Source: Bacteroidia bacterium
GTDB taxonomy: Bacteria > Bacteroidota > Bacteroidia > Flavobacteriales > Schleiferiaceae
Length of the DNA: 64,000 nt
NCBI GenBank assembly: GCA_030424545.1
Contig: JAUHWL010000003.1
Span: 248,001-312,000 of the forward strand
Reading direction: 5' to 3'
Under the pieces are notes generated by a model. It was not told where the DNA came from. It saw only the letters and a program-made list of their open reading frames with translations, and searched no databases. This document shows, piece by piece, positions 53,288 to 62,146 of the stretch (its first letter is position 1; each line of letters opens with the position of its first letter). Both the position numbers and the translations under genes were made by a program.

Positions 53288-54616
53288 ATGTTTGAGAGTT
53301 TAAATGATAGATTAGATAAAGCGTTTCATGTTTTAAGTGGTAGAAACAAAATCACAGAGATAAACATTGCAGAGTCTGTAAAGGAAATTAGAAAGGCCTT
53401 AGTAGAAGCGGATGTTAGTTATAAAATTGCCAAAGAATTTACCTCTAAGGTTAAGGAGAAGGCCCTCGGGAGCAACGTTTTAACAAGCTTAAAACCAGGT
53501 CAGTTAATGACCAAGATTGTACGAGACGAAATGGCCTTGCTCATGGGTGGAAAAGCGGAAGAGTTGGTGCTAAAATCTTCTCCATCCATCATATTAATGG
53601 CGGGTTTGCAAGGGTCTGGTAAAACCACGCACTCGGCAAAACTTGCCAATTACTTGCATCGTAAAAAAACAAAAAAACCACTTTTGGTAGCGTGTGATGT
53701 TTATCGCCCAGCGGCCATAAACCAATTAAAAGTTTTAGGTGAGCAATTAAAGGTTGATGTTTTTAGCAAAGAAGAAAGCAAAAATCCCGTAGAAATTGCT
53801 ACCGAAGCTGTTGCGTATGCAAAAGCAAATGGCCACAATGTGGTTATTATAGATACCGCAGGGCGTTTGGCTATAGACACCCAAATGATGGATGAGATTA
53901 AAAACATCCATAATGCTGTAAAACCAGACGAAACACTGTTTGTAGTAGATTCTATGACAGGGCAAGATGCCGTAAACACAGCCAAAGCGTTTAACGATTT
54001 GCTAGATTTTACAGGCGTAATTCTTACCAAACTAGATGGAGACACCCGTGGTGGTGCAGCGTTAACCATTAATGCCGTAGTTACCAAACCCATAAAATTT
54101 ATTGGTACCGGAGAAAAAATGGATGCACTTGACGTGTTTTATCCAGACCGTATGGCCGACCGTATTTTGGGTATGGGCGATGTGATTAGCTTGGTAGAAC
54201 GCGCACAAGAACAGTTTGACGAAAAAGAAGCGCGCAAAATCAGTAAGAAAATTGCGCAGAATAAATTTGGGTTTGACGATTTTCTAGATCAAATACAACA
54301 GATTAAGAAAATGGGGAACATGAAAGATTTAATGGGCATGATTCCGGGTATGGGCAAAGCCATGAAAAACATTGATATTGATGATGACGCTTTTAAACAT
54401 ATTGAAGCAATCATTCATAGTATGACGCCTTACGAAAGAAAAAATCCGGAAGTTATTAATGGGAGCAGAAAGAAAAGAATATCTAAAGGTTGCGGACAGA
54501 ATATTACGGAGATAAACAAGCTGATGAAGCAATTTGAAGATATGCGCAAAATGATGAAGATGATGCAAAACCCCGGAGGCAAACGAAATATGATGAATAT
54601 GATGAAAGGTATGTAG
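53288..54616 (+). CDS. ffh: Signal recognition particle protein Ffh
   Basis: A 442-residue SRP GTPase that, with 4.5S RNA and FtsY, targets nascent membrane proteins. The N domain starts MFESLNDRLDKAFHVLSGR. The G domain has GLQGSGKTTHSAKLA (about residues 104-118), the DTAGR motif, TKLDGDTRGGAAL and the closing FIGTGEKMDALDVF. The methionine-rich M domain ends MMKMMQNPGGKRNMMNMMKGM-type. Length and order are normal. No 4.5S RNA gene was found in the window. Confidence 0.96.
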   Translation: MFESLNDRLDKAFHVLSGRNKITEINIAESVKEIRKALVEADVSYKIAKEFTSKVKEKALGSNVLTSLKPGQLMTKIVRDEMALLMGGKAEELVLKSSPSIILMAGLQGSGKTTHSAKLANYLHRKKTKKPLLVACDVYRPAAINQLKVLGEQLKVDVFSKEESKNPVEIATEAVAYAKANGHNVVIIDTAGRLAIDTQMMDEIKNIHNAVKPDETLFVVDSMTGQDAVNTAKAFNDLLDFTGVILTKLDGDTRGGAALTINAVVTKPIKFIGTGEKMDALDVFYPDRMADRILGMGDVISLVERAQEQFDEKEARKISKKIAQNKFGFDDFLDQIQQIKKMGNMKDLMGMIPGMGKAMKNIDIDDDAFKHIEAIIHSMTPYERKNPEVINGSRKKRISKGCGQNITEINKLMKQFEDMRKMMKMMQNPGGKRNMMNMMKGM

Positions 54617-54721
54617 GACTTTGGTTTTCCTGCCTAATATTGACACAAATCAGTTTTTAATAATTACATACCGAGTAAATTCCACGATTTTTAATGCATT
54701 AATTTTTTAACTCCACACATT

Positions 54722-55597
54722 ATGACAATACTTGATGGCAAAGCAACTTCTAAAGCAATAAGAGAAGAAATAGCAGTGGAGGTTGGAAAATTAAAAGCAA
54801 GTGGAAAAAAAGTGCCACATCTGGCAGCCGTTATAGTGGGTTCTGATGGAGCAAGCCAAACATATGTAAATGCAAAAGTTAAAGATTGCCGCGATGTAGG
54901 TTTTGAATCTACACACATAGAGTTACCGGAAGAAACATCTGAAGAAGATGTTTTAAAGCAAATAGAAGCTTTAAACAACGATCCTGAAATTGATGGCTAC
55001 ATTGTGCAGTTGCCTCTACCCAAACACATAGATGAACAACGTGTTTTGTTGGCCATAGATCCTGCCAAAGATGTGGATGGATTTCATCCTGCCAGTGTTG
55101 GCAAAATGGTGTTAGGGCTAGATACGTTTATTTCGGCAACCCCATGGGGAATAATGGAGCTTTTAAAAAGATACAACGTACCCACTTCAGGCAAAAATTG
55201 TGTTGTAATTGGCAGAAGCAATATTGTGGGCAGACCCATGAGTATTTTACTTAGCATGCCCACGGAGCCGGGCAATTGCACTGTAACCTTGGCGCACAGC
55301 CGTACAAAAAACCTAGTAGAACTTTGCTACAATGCCGATATTGTGGTAGCGGCTTTGGGCCGACCAGAATTTGTTACCGCCAACATGATAAAAGAAGGTG
55401 CCACCGTTATAGATGTTGGCATTACACGTGTAAAAGACGAAACCAAAAAATCTGGGTTTGCACTTAAAGGCGATGTTAAGTTTGATGAGGTAGCTCCCAA
55501 ATGTGCCTTTATTACGCCAGTTCCGGGTGGTGTTGGCCCCATGACCAGAGCCGCTTTAATGAGGAACACGTTAAAAGCAATTGATTTTAAAGATTAA
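54722..55597 (+). CDS. folD: Bifunctional methylenetetrahydrofolate dehydrogenase/cyclohydrolase
   Basis: A 291-residue enzyme that interconverts 5,10-methylene-, methenyl- and 10-formyl-tetrahydrofolate with NADP. Signatures are the catalytic-site [12 protein letters not shown] (with the tyrosine and lysine), [14 protein letters not shown], the nucleotide loop [17 protein letters not shown], and [13 protein letters not shown] at the end. It lies 105 bp after ffh and 10 bp before a small membrane protein gene. Confidence 0.95.
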   Translation: MTILDGKATSKAIREEIAVEVGKLKASGKKVPHLAAVIVGSDGASQTYVNAKVKDCRDVGFESTHIELPEETSEEDVLKQIEALNNDPEIDGYIVQLPLPKHIDEQRVLLAIDPAKDVDGFHPASVGKMVLGLDTFISATPWGIMELLKRYNVPTSGKNCVVIGRSNIVGRPMSILLSMPTEPGNCTVTLAHSRTKNLVELCYNADIVVAALGRPEFVTANMIKEGATVIDVGITRVKDETKKSGFALKGDVKFDEVAPKCAFITPVPGGVGPMTRAALMRNTLKAIDFKD

Positions 55598-55607
55598 GCA
55601 TTCAGAA

Positions 55608-55997
55608 ATGAGAATTAAATATAAAAACCGAGCGTTACAATTTAATCTGTTTTTTGGCATCGTTTGGCTTGCGTTTTTTGGTCTTAAGCTATTCTTTGCC
55701 GAAAACATGCATTGGTTAGATTACGGATGGTTGATTATTTCTGCCGCTTATTTTGCTATCTATTTTTATCACAAAAAATATGCATACAGAACCATAGAAA
55801 ATGGGTTTTTAAATGTGAATGGTCCTTTTGGGAAAACGTTAAACCTTACTGAAATAAAGCGGGTTAAAAAGTTTGCTGGCGATTACATCTTAAAAACAAA
55901 CAATAAAAAAGTAACCATACACACATTTGCTATAGATCCAGATTCTTCTGCTGCATTAAATGAAGCCTTAAAAGAACTGAATGTAGAGTGGGAATAA
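55608..55997 (+). CDS. Hypothetical two-helix membrane protein with PH-like tail
   Basis: A 129-residue protein; ATG at 55608 (MRIKYKNRALQFNLFFGIVWLAFF) is chosen over a longer frame that overlaps folD. Two hydrophobic helices fill residues ~12-55. The C-terminal half (TIENGFLNVNGPFGKTLNLTEIKRVKKF and on) looks like the strand pattern of bacterial PH-type domains. Family is uncertain. A terminator follows. Confidence 0.65.
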   Translation: MRIKYKNRALQFNLFFGIVWLAFFGLKLFFAENMHWLDYGWLIISAAYFAIYFYHKKYAYRTIENGFLNVNGPFGKTLNLTEIKRVKKFAGDYILKTNNKKVTIHTFAIDPDSSAALNEALKELNVEWE

Positions 55998-56024
55998 ATG
56001 ACCAATATAAATTTGTTGATAATG

Positions 56025-56048
56025 AAAGGCCATTTAAGCGGCCTTTTT
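56025..56048 (+). terminator. Rho-independent terminator after the folD transcript
   Basis: A 7-bp stem AAAGGCC / GGCCTTT with an 8-base loop (56032-56039) followed by a run of seven T. It is 27 bp past the stop of the small membrane protein gene. Confidence 0.82.
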
Positions 56049-56102
56049 TTATGGTTTGCCAACAAGAGAATTATTCACCATCAACGTGTTTATTTGCTAT
56101 AA

Positions 56103-56130
56103 TTGAGAAGAAAAACGCACTTTACATTTG
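56103..56130 (+). promoter_or_regulatory. Candidate promoter of the esterase gene
   Basis: TTG at 56103-56105 and TACATTTG at 56123-56130 are 17 bp apart, within the flavobacterial -33/-7 rule. The leader to the chosen start would be about 140 nt. Confidence 0.4.
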
Positions 56131-56271
56131 TTTAGATGATGTGAGTGAATAGCTGCCAATAAGGAATTCTTTTGGCTATATAAACAACAAAGAATTAACC
56201 TTAATCCTTATGAAACAGAGCGCTAATACATTCTACAAAAATTGAAGAATATAAACCTGCAACCCATAAAA

Positions 56272-57495
56272 ATGCAAATGAGAAAACATTACATTTTATT
56301 TTTCGTACTACTTCTTACAAGCGCTGTTAATGCGCAAGAATTCTCATCCTACAATAAGCCCATTGCAACACAGATTTATTCGGAAGCATTAAAAGACACC
56401 GTAAGTATAGAAATAACCTTACCCAAATCTCTTGCCAAGCAAACAAACACTGCCTACCCAATACTATATCTCTTAGACCGGCAGTTGCAAAATAATTACG
56501 CATATAACCTGTATACAATAGATTATTTAAGCACGTTACAGTGGATGCCCGAAGCAATTGTTATAGGTATTTCATTTCCTTGGAAAAACAGAAATTCTTG
56601 GACAAACCCTAATATTACTGGAGGACAAGCAGATGATTTTATACAATTTTTAGAAAAAGAGTTAAATAATGAATTGAAGAAAAATTACCTAATTGCTGAC
56701 TTTAATTTGCTGATAGGGCATTCGCGCACAGCTATTTTTTCTTCGTATGCCTTAACCAAAAGTCCAGATTTTTTTAACGGGACAATAGCAAATAGTGTAG
56801 CAAATTTCGATTTTGGAGATAAAAACCAACAAGCACAGTTTGAAGATTTCTTACAAGCAATTCCGTTGCGTTCGCATAAATACTTTTACTTTTTTTCGGT
56901 AGGAGAACACGCCTATGGCGACTTGCATGAAACGGCCGTAGATACTTTAAACGCGTATTTAATAGCGAGAAAATTACCTAAAAACTTAGAGTGGAAATTC
57001 TACAAGCATCAGGTAGCACATGATGTTACTCCGGGAGTAACTGTAAGCAATGCATTAAGCCAAATTTTTAAAGATTACGGCCGAAGAATAGACTTGTGTT
57101 TTGCCCTTGCAAAGCAATCTAGAAACAAAGTTCCGAGGGATGAATTTCATGAAATATATGAATCGTTATCGGTAGAATTGGGTTTTACCATACAACCGTC
57201 TGAGTTATTCTTTAACAGCATTGCTGCTGAGTATTACAATGATTATGACGGTATATATGGCCAAAATCGACTAAACTTTACACTAGAAATTTTGCAAAAG
57301 GCGCTAGAAAAATATCCAGAAGATTATAGCTACTACAGCTGGATTGGAGAAATTTACTACACGCAACAAAATTATAAGCGAGGCGAGCAGTATCTCAACA
57401 AAGCTATAGAGCTCATAAAAGCAGATGATTCCATCTCGGAAGCTGAGCGAACAAACTACCTTGATGAAATAGAAACATTTAAAAAAACAAAATAA
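56272..57495 (+). CDS. Exported esterase (Fes-like alpha/beta hydrolase) with C-terminal TPR
   Basis: A protein of about 407 residues; ATG at 56272 or 56278 both place the signal peptide MRKHYILFFVLLLTSAVNAQ at the front. The hydrolase part has YPILYLLDRQ near the start, the nucleophile elbow LLIGHSRTAIFSSYALT with serine near residue 157, and FYKHQVAHDVTP supplying a late histidine. The last ~70 residues (YYSWIGEIYYTQQNYKRGEQYL and so on) form TPR-like helices. Enterochelin-esterase relatives cleave siderophore or acyl esters in the periplasm; the substrate here is unknown. Confidence 0.82.
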   Translation: MQMRKHYILFFVLLLTSAVNAQEFSSYNKPIATQIYSEALKDTVSIEITLPKSLAKQTNTAYPILYLLDRQLQNNYAYNLYTIDYLSTLQWMPEAIVIGISFPWKNRNSWTNPNITGGQADDFIQFLEKELNNELKKNYLIADFNLLIGHSRTAIFSSYALTKSPDFFNGTIANSVANFDFGDKNQQAQFEDFLQAIPLRSHKYFYFFSVGEHAYGDLHETAVDTLNAYLIARKLPKNLEWKFYKHQVAHDVTPGVTVSNALSQIFKDYGRRIDLCFALAKQSRNKVPRDEFHEIYESLSVELGFTIQPSELFFNSIAAEYYNDYDGIYGQNRLNFTLEILQKALEKYPEDYSYYSWIGEIYYTQQNYKRGEQYLNKAIELIKADDSISEAERTNYLDEIETFKKTK

Positions 57496-57672
57496 CTACT
57501 TGTATCTAAACGCTTTTGCTTCACAAAACTTTTTGCGTGGTTTCTCTTTGTTACATAATGGCGGAATAACGCAGTAGCAACTGTAATGGTTAAAAGAAAA
57601 TTTTCCAATAAAAATCAATTGTACAAAGAGCAAAAACCAAAAGAGCGCATGGTTAAAATCATCATCAACCAT
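57496..57672 (-). CDS. Small cysteine-containing membrane protein, uncertain
   Basis: ATG at 57672 opens a 58-codon frame. The product has a hydrophobic helix (ALFWFLLFVQLIFIGKF) and a basic tail with three cysteines (HYSCYCVIPPLCNKEK then RKKFCEAKAF gives a fourth). The pattern looks protein-like rather than a shadow, and no other frame is open here. Its stop is adjacent to the esterase stop. It would be transcribed after the 57797 gene, through the 57695-57798 structure. Expression is unproven. Confidence 0.4.
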   Translation of the reverse strand: MVDDDFNHALFWFLLFVQLIFIGKFSFNHYSCYCVIPPLCNKEKPRKKFCEAKAFRYK

Positions 57673-57694
57673 TGGTAAATAAAAAAATAAAAAC

Positions 57695-57798
57695 AAAGAA
57701 GGTGTCTGAAAAAGCCCTTGGCCAATGGGTTTAACACCTCTGTGTTTCGTTTTACCCCAAATAGCACGGCTATCAAATTTCAGACACCTTCTTTTTTT
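57695..57798. other. Multibranch inverted-repeat element (17-bp outer stem, three inner hairpins)
   Basis: Arms at 57695-57711 and 57778-57794 are perfectly complementary over 17 bp. The 66-base interior can fold into three hairpins: 57712-57732 (6 bp with one G-U), 57733-57746 (5 bp, 4-base loop) and 57761-57773 (5 bp, 3-base loop). Seven T end at 57798 on the plus strand, and the other side is also T-rich on the minus strand, so it can serve as a bidirectional terminator. The inner structure is unusual for a plain terminator. It overlaps the stop codon of the 57797 gene. Confidence 0.7.
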
Positions 57799-58147
57799 AA
57801 TTAGAAAGCAGAACGCGTACGCGAATAGCTTCCTTGCTTTTTACATCAACCTTTTTTTCTTTAAAGTACTGATTAAGCATTTTTTGCAATCGTTCGTTCT
57901 CGGTTTCTACATCGGTAATATTCATGCTATTTTCATCTTTGGGTACAAGATTTAAATAAATAACATGCGTATTGGGGATGTTCCATTCTTCTTTTAAATT
58001 TTTAAACAGTCCTTTAATTTCTAAGTTAATAGATTTTGACTTTTCGGTTTCCGTAATCTTTTCTAGTTCTGCATGCGTACCTTTTGCGCTAACCGGTTTG
58101 GCTACATTTAGCAAAGCAAGCAAGATAATTGTGTGAAGTGTTTTCAT
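57797..58147 (-). CDS. Hypothetical exported protein
   Basis: A 116-residue protein starting at ATG 58147 (MKTLHTIILLALLNVAKPVSA is the signal peptide; an earlier start at 58174 would lengthen it). The mature part is charged (KGTHAELEKITETEKSKSINLEIKG and on) and shows no motif I recognise. Its stop codon lies in the structured element at 57695-57798. It is divergent from queE. Confidence 0.6.
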   Translation of the reverse strand: MKTLHTIILLALLNVAKPVSAKGTHAELEKITETEKSKSINLEIKGLFKNLKEEWNIPNTHVIYLNLVPKDENSMNITDVETENERLQKMLNQYFKEKKVDVKSKEAIRVRVLLSN

Positions 58148-58326
58148 TGATTTTTGATTTTTTGTTTGCGGCAAATGTCAGCTCATACTATTAGCACTCA
58201 GTAAACTACAGTTTAGTAAAATGTAAATTATGCGTGATTTACATCAACAGATTAAGAACATTTTTAGATGTGAAAAAAGCATACTTAAACTTATTATTAG
58301 TTTAAACACACCTCAAAAAGCTAACG

Positions 58327-58334
58327 TACATTTG
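58327..58334 (+). promoter_or_regulatory. -7 box next to the queE start, possible leaderless mRNA
   Basis: TACATTTG fits TAnnTTTG and ends 5 bp before the start codon, so transcription would begin at or very near the ATG. A TTAAAC / GTTTAA pair at 58285-58305 lies just upstream. No TTG is seen at the usual distance. Confidence 0.4.
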
Positions 58335-58339
58335 CCCTC

Positions 58340-58963
58340 ATGGCTTTTGAAAAAGAAATAGAAGCAGGTACCATGGTGCCGCTTATGGAAGAGTTTTATA
58401 CCGTACAAGGCGAAGGTTATCACACCGGTACGGCCGCCTATTTTGTGCGTATTGGTGGTTGTGATGTTGGTTGCCATTGGTGCGATGTAAAAGAAAGCTG
58501 GAATGCCGCTATGCATGCACCCACGGCTGTAGAGCAAATTGCAGAAAACACCAAAAAACACAGCGATACTGTTGTGGTAACCGGTGGCGAACCCCTCACT
58601 TGGAACATGGGACCGCTTACCAATGCGCTACAAGAAAAAGGTATTAGAATACACATAGAAACTTCTGGGGCTTACCCACTAAGCGGACATTGGGATTGGA
58701 TTTGTTTATCGCCCAAAAAAACAATGCCGCCACGCGATGAGTTTTATGCCGTTGCCGATGAATTAAAAATGATTGTGTTTAACACAAACGATTTAAAGTG
58801 GGCAGAAGAGCACGCCAAAAAAGTAAAAAGCAGTTGTAAACTTTTCTTACAGCCAGAGTGGAGCAAACGCGAAAAAATGATGCCCATTATTACAGATTAC
58901 GTCATGAAAAACCCGAAATGGCGCATCGGGTTGCAAACCCATAAATACATCGGCATACCGTAA
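58340..58963 (+). CDS. queE: 7-carboxy-7-deazaguanine synthase (radical SAM)
   Basis: A 207-residue radical SAM enzyme that contracts 6-carboxy-tetrahydropterin into 7-carboxy-7-deazaguanine for queuosine synthesis. FYTVQGEGYHTGTAAYFVRIGG leads into CDVGCHWCDVKESWN, the CX3CX2C iron-sulfur site near residues 38-45, and VVTGGEPLTWN follows. ATG at 58340 is directly behind a -7 box. The stop overlaps the next gene as TAATG. Confidence 0.93.
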   Translation: MAFEKEIEAGTMVPLMEEFYTVQGEGYHTGTAAYFVRIGGCDVGCHWCDVKESWNAAMHAPTAVEQIAENTKKHSDTVVVTGGEPLTWNMGPLTNALQEKGIRIHIETSGAYPLSGHWDWICLSPKKTMPPRDEFYAVADELKMIVFNTNDLKWAEEHAKKVKSSCKLFLQPEWSKREKMMPIITDYVMKNPKWRIGLQTHKYIGIP

Positions 58964-59934
58964 TGGCAAACATTGGTGTAGATATTTTGCATGCCGCAAC
59001 CTTGCTTGGCAATAATAATTTGGTTGCTATACCTACAGAAACCGTTTATGGCCTAGCCGCAAATGCGCTTAGCGAAAAAGCCGTTGTAAAAATTTTCGAA
59101 GCCAAAAACCGTCCGTCTTTCGACCCGCTTATTGTACATGTAGCCGATGTTGCTCAATTCGAAAAATACGCGCAAAACATACCCGACATTGCCCTAAAAT
59201 TAGCCGAAGAAATTTGTCCGGGCCCGGTAACCTTTGTTTTAGACAAACAACCAATCATACCGCATATTGTAACTTCTGGGCATCATACGGTGGGTTTACG
59301 CGTTCCAAATCATCCGCTTACGTTGCAACTTTTGCAAACGTTAAATTTTCCGTTGGCCGCGCCAAGTGCCAATCCGTTTGGGTATGTAAGCCCAACAATG
59401 GCCCAACATGTGCAAGACCAATTGGGCCAAAAAGTGCCTTATATTTTAGATGGAGGAAGTTGCGCAGTGGGCATAGAATCTACCATTTTAGATTTTAGCA
59501 AGGGCAACAAAAAAGTACTTCGGTTGGGCGGAATGAGTTTAGAGTTTTTAGAAGGAAAACTAAAAACCAAATTAGAGGTGCAAACGTCAAGCTCTAACCC
59601 AAACGCCCCGGGAATGTTGGTTTCTCATTATAATCCGGGAAAGAAAATTTTTGTTGGAGAATCAATTAACAAATTGCTTGATGAGCATGCGGGAGAATTT
59701 GCTGATGCACGAATTGGTGTTTTAGCATTTAGAGATTATCAGCCAGAAATTGACAAAAAGTTGCAACGGGTTTTATCGCCAAGCGGCAACTTAACCGAAG
59801 CAGCTTATAACTTTTTTACAATGTTGCGCGCGTTTAACACGCTTCCGGTAGATGTTGTGTTAGCCGAATGGTTGCCAGATGAAGGCTTGGGCCGCGCTAT
59901 AAACGACAGGTTGAAGCGTGCCTCTACAAATTAA
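58963..59934 (+). CDS. L-threonylcarbamoyladenylate synthase (Sua5/TsaC type)
   Basis: A 323-residue enzyme that makes threonylcarbamoyl-AMP for the t6A modification of tRNAs. The YrdC-type domain has IPTETVYGLAANALSE (about residues 22-37), KNRPSFDPLIVHV, and SANPFGYVSPTMAQHV. The linker PGMLVSHYNPGKKIF (near residue 208) and the C-terminal ~110 residues show the two-domain Sua5 form rather than short TsaC. It is coupled to queE, pairing two tRNA-modification genes. Its stop abuts the convergent GumN-like gene. Confidence 0.9.
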   Translation: MANIGVDILHAATLLGNNNLVAIPTETVYGLAANALSEKAVVKIFEAKNRPSFDPLIVHVADVAQFEKYAQNIPDIALKLAEEICPGPVTFVLDKQPIIPHIVTSGHHTVGLRVPNHPLTLQLLQTLNFPLAAPSANPFGYVSPTMAQHVQDQLGQKVPYILDGGSCAVGIESTILDFSKGNKKVLRLGGMSLEFLEGKLKTKLEVQTSSSNPNAPGMLVSHYNPGKKIFVGESINKLLDEHAGEFADARIGVLAFRDYQPEIDKKLQRVLSPSGNLTEAAYNFFTMLRAFNTLPVDVVLAEWLPDEGLGRAINDRLKRASTN

Positions 59935-60804
59935 TTATTTCACCGCAGTTACTTTTAACCCTTCTTTTCTCAATAGATTAATTACGCCTTTTTCTCCACC
60001 TAAGTGCCCTGCACCCACGGCAATAAATATGCTTTGCTTAGCTGTTTCGGCTTTTATCTTCGGTATCCAAGCACTATTTCTACGATATAACAAATACTCC
60101 AACCATTTTTCGTCTGGAAAATAACCGGCCATATATTGGTCCAGTTGGTTTAAATCTTCGGCCAAGTAAAGCGTTACTAATTCATCAAAGAGTTTTTTTA
60201 AATCTTCATCTCCACGCGCATAGTTCATCAGGTCTACCAATTGCTCATCAATAGATACTTCATCAAACATGGTCATTTGTTCTTCCATGGTTTCTAAAGA
60301 TAGTATGGGGTTTTCGGTTTCTTTGGCGATATCGGCAAGCACTATTTCGTACGAAGCTGTTTTATTGCCAATCATATTTTGCATAAAAAAAGATTCTATT
60401 ACAAAAGGTTTAAATGTGTTTAAAGCTTGTAAACCCATACCCGATGTGGCCAGTAGCGCAGAGTCTAGTGTGGCATAATCAGCGGTCGATAAATAGTCGC
60501 TTAATTTTTTTCCATCAGGCAACATGGCGTATTTCATCATTTCTACTTGCATATTGGGAGCGGTAATATCCAATTCAAGCATTAACGCATCACAAGTTTC
60601 CATAGCTGTTTTTGTTTTTTCATGAAAAACAAATTGGTCTTCGGGCATTAAATGGATGGTGCCAAACAGATAGGATGTTTGTATTCCCTTTCCTTCAATT
60701 TTCCAGAGTAAAGAATTATCGAGCTTAAATTTTTTAGTATCGGCTGTAAATGCAAAGGTTGTAGCAACCAATACAAAGTAGAGTAGGTGTTTTACGTTTT
60801 TCAT
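59935..60804 (-). CDS. TraB/GumN family protein
   Basis: A 289-residue exported protein. The signal is MKNVKHLLYFVLVATTFAFTA. TraB/GumN motifs are SYLFGTIHLMPEDQFVFH (GxxH near residue 50), LMLELDITAPNM, and the C-terminal IAVGAGHLGGEKGVINLLRKEG. Members are proposed metalloproteases; that is not shown for this one. The gene is 10 bp after the DUF58 gene on the same strand and may belong to its operon. Confidence 0.88.
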   Translation of the reverse strand: MKNVKHLLYFVLVATTFAFTADTKKFKLDNSLLWKIEGKGIQTSYLFGTIHLMPEDQFVFHEKTKTAMETCDALMLELDITAPNMQVEMMKYAMLPDGKKLSDYLSTADYATLDSALLATSGMGLQALNTFKPFVIESFFMQNMIGNKTASYEIVLADIAKETENPILSLETMEEQMTMFDEVSIDEQLVDLMNYARGDEDLKKLFDELVTLYLAEDLNQLDQYMAGYFPDEKWLEYLLYRRNSAWIPKIKAETAKQSIFIAVGAGHLGGEKGVINLLRKEGLKVTAVK

Positions 60805-60814
60805 GCTTTCTTTT

Positions 60815-62146
60815 TTATATCAATCCTCGAGCTTTAAATTCTAAGTATTTATTTAATGTGTCTATGCTTAAGTTTTCTGGTCGTGTAAATAAGGTGTGCA
60901 CGCCATGTTGCTTTAGCTCTTGCGTAAGAAACTTTTTATCATCATTCATGCGCAAGGCGGCACTTTGTAAATAGGCATCTGTAATGTCTTCGGCATTAGA
61001 TTCGCCAAACTCAGCCAGTTCTGTATTTTCAAAAAAGACAACCATCAAAAGGTGGTAGCTCGCCACGCGTTTTAAAATAGGTTTTATGCGGTCTAAGGTA
61101 TGCCGGCTTTCTATATTGGTGAAAAGAATAATCATGCTGCGCGTGCGCACAACGCTTTTCATGGCCTTGTAAAGCAATTCAAAATTGGCTTCTTGCAAAC
61201 TTTCTTTTTGGTTGTAAAGCGACTCTAGGATGCGTTTTAATTGCAGTGTTTTGTTTTCGGCTTTCAGTACAGTTTCAATTTTATCAGAAAAAGTAATCAG
61301 CCCTGCACGATCTTTTTTTTGCAGCGCTACATTGCTGATGATTAATGAGGTGTTGATGGCATAATCTAACAAACTCATATCCTTAAAAGGTAGGCGCATT
61401 TGTCGACTTTTATCAATCACGCAATAAATAGGTTGACTGCGCTCGTCCTGAAACTGATTTACCATAAGCTGGTTATGTCGGCTGGTAGCCTTCCAGTTTA
61501 AGCTGCGGTAATCATCGCCCTGAACATAATTTTTAATCTGTTCAAATTCGTAGCTGTGGCCAAGTCTGCGCATTTTTTTTACTCCTAAAAACTGAGATAG
61601 CCTGGGGTTAGCGGCAAACTCAAAACGTTTCATTTGGATGATGCTTGGATAAACAGGTACCATTTGCAATTGCCCGGCATTTATACGTCTGCTAACCAAT
61701 TTTAGTTTACTACGTAAATAAATAACGGTGTTGCCAAAATGGTACTCGCCACGCAAAACGGGCCGAATGGTATATGATATTTTTTTTACTTCTCTTGGTG
61801 CAAGAAATACAACTTGCCTAAAATCTCTTTTCTGTAGCTGAAAAGGAAGCTCATCTATAACTTCTATTTGCAATGAAATTAACGCATGATTTTTAAGTAG
61901 CAAATCAATTCTGTTTTCATCGCCTAGGGAGAATAAGTTGGCGGTTTTTCTTTTGGCCGAAATGTGAATATTTTTGTTAAACAACCAAAAAATATCGCCC
62001 AAACAAACCAGAAAGAGCAGCGCCAACAATACTTGCCCCACAATTAAAAACGGATGCCAAACAAACCCCATGAGCAACACCCCTATAACAATGGCAAGTG
62101 CAACGAAGAAAAAATTCTCGAGATATAGATTTTTAATAAATCGCAT
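60815..62146 (-). CDS. DUF58 / VWA-like protein
   Basis: A 443-residue protein with two N-terminal helices (residues ~10-55). The DUF58 core is RLGHSYEFEQIKNYVQGDDYRSLNWKATSR, followed by the VWA-like start YCVIDKSRQMRLPF and ALQKKDRAGLITFSD. Genes of this type are encoded with MoxR AAA ATPases and are thought to help assemble or load partner proteins. Its start overlaps the MoxR stop by one base. Confidence 0.88.
   Translation of the reverse strand: MRFIKNLYLENFFFVALAIVIGVLLMGFVWHPFLIVGQVLLALLFLVCLGDIFWLFNKNIHISAKRKTANLFSLGDENRIDLLLKNHALISLQIEVIDELPFQLQKRDFRQVVFLAPREVKKISYTIRPVLRGEYHFGNTVIYLRSKLKLVSRRINAGQLQMVPVYPSIIQMKRFEFAANPRLSQFLGVKKMRRLGHSYEFEQIKNYVQGDDYRSLNWKATSRHNQLMVNQFQDERSQPIYCVIDKSRQMRLPFKDMSLLDYAINTSLIISNVALQKKDRAGLITFSDKIETVLKAENKTLQLKRILESLYNQKESLQEANFELLYKAMKSVVRTRSMIILFTNIESRHTLDRIKPILKRVASYHLLMVVFFENTELAEFGESNAEDITDAYLQSAALRMNDDKKFLTQELKQHGVHTLFTRPENLSIDTLNKYLEFKARGLI

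Noticed and set aside
53701-54093. 130-codon minus-strand ORF
   Set aside because: It is the complement of the Ffh GTPase domain, whose motifs are unambiguous.
57695-57798. A tRNA or tRNA-like gene
   Set aside because: The outer stem is 17 bp rather than 7, and no T-loop GTTCGA-type sequence or anticodon arm of proper size is present.
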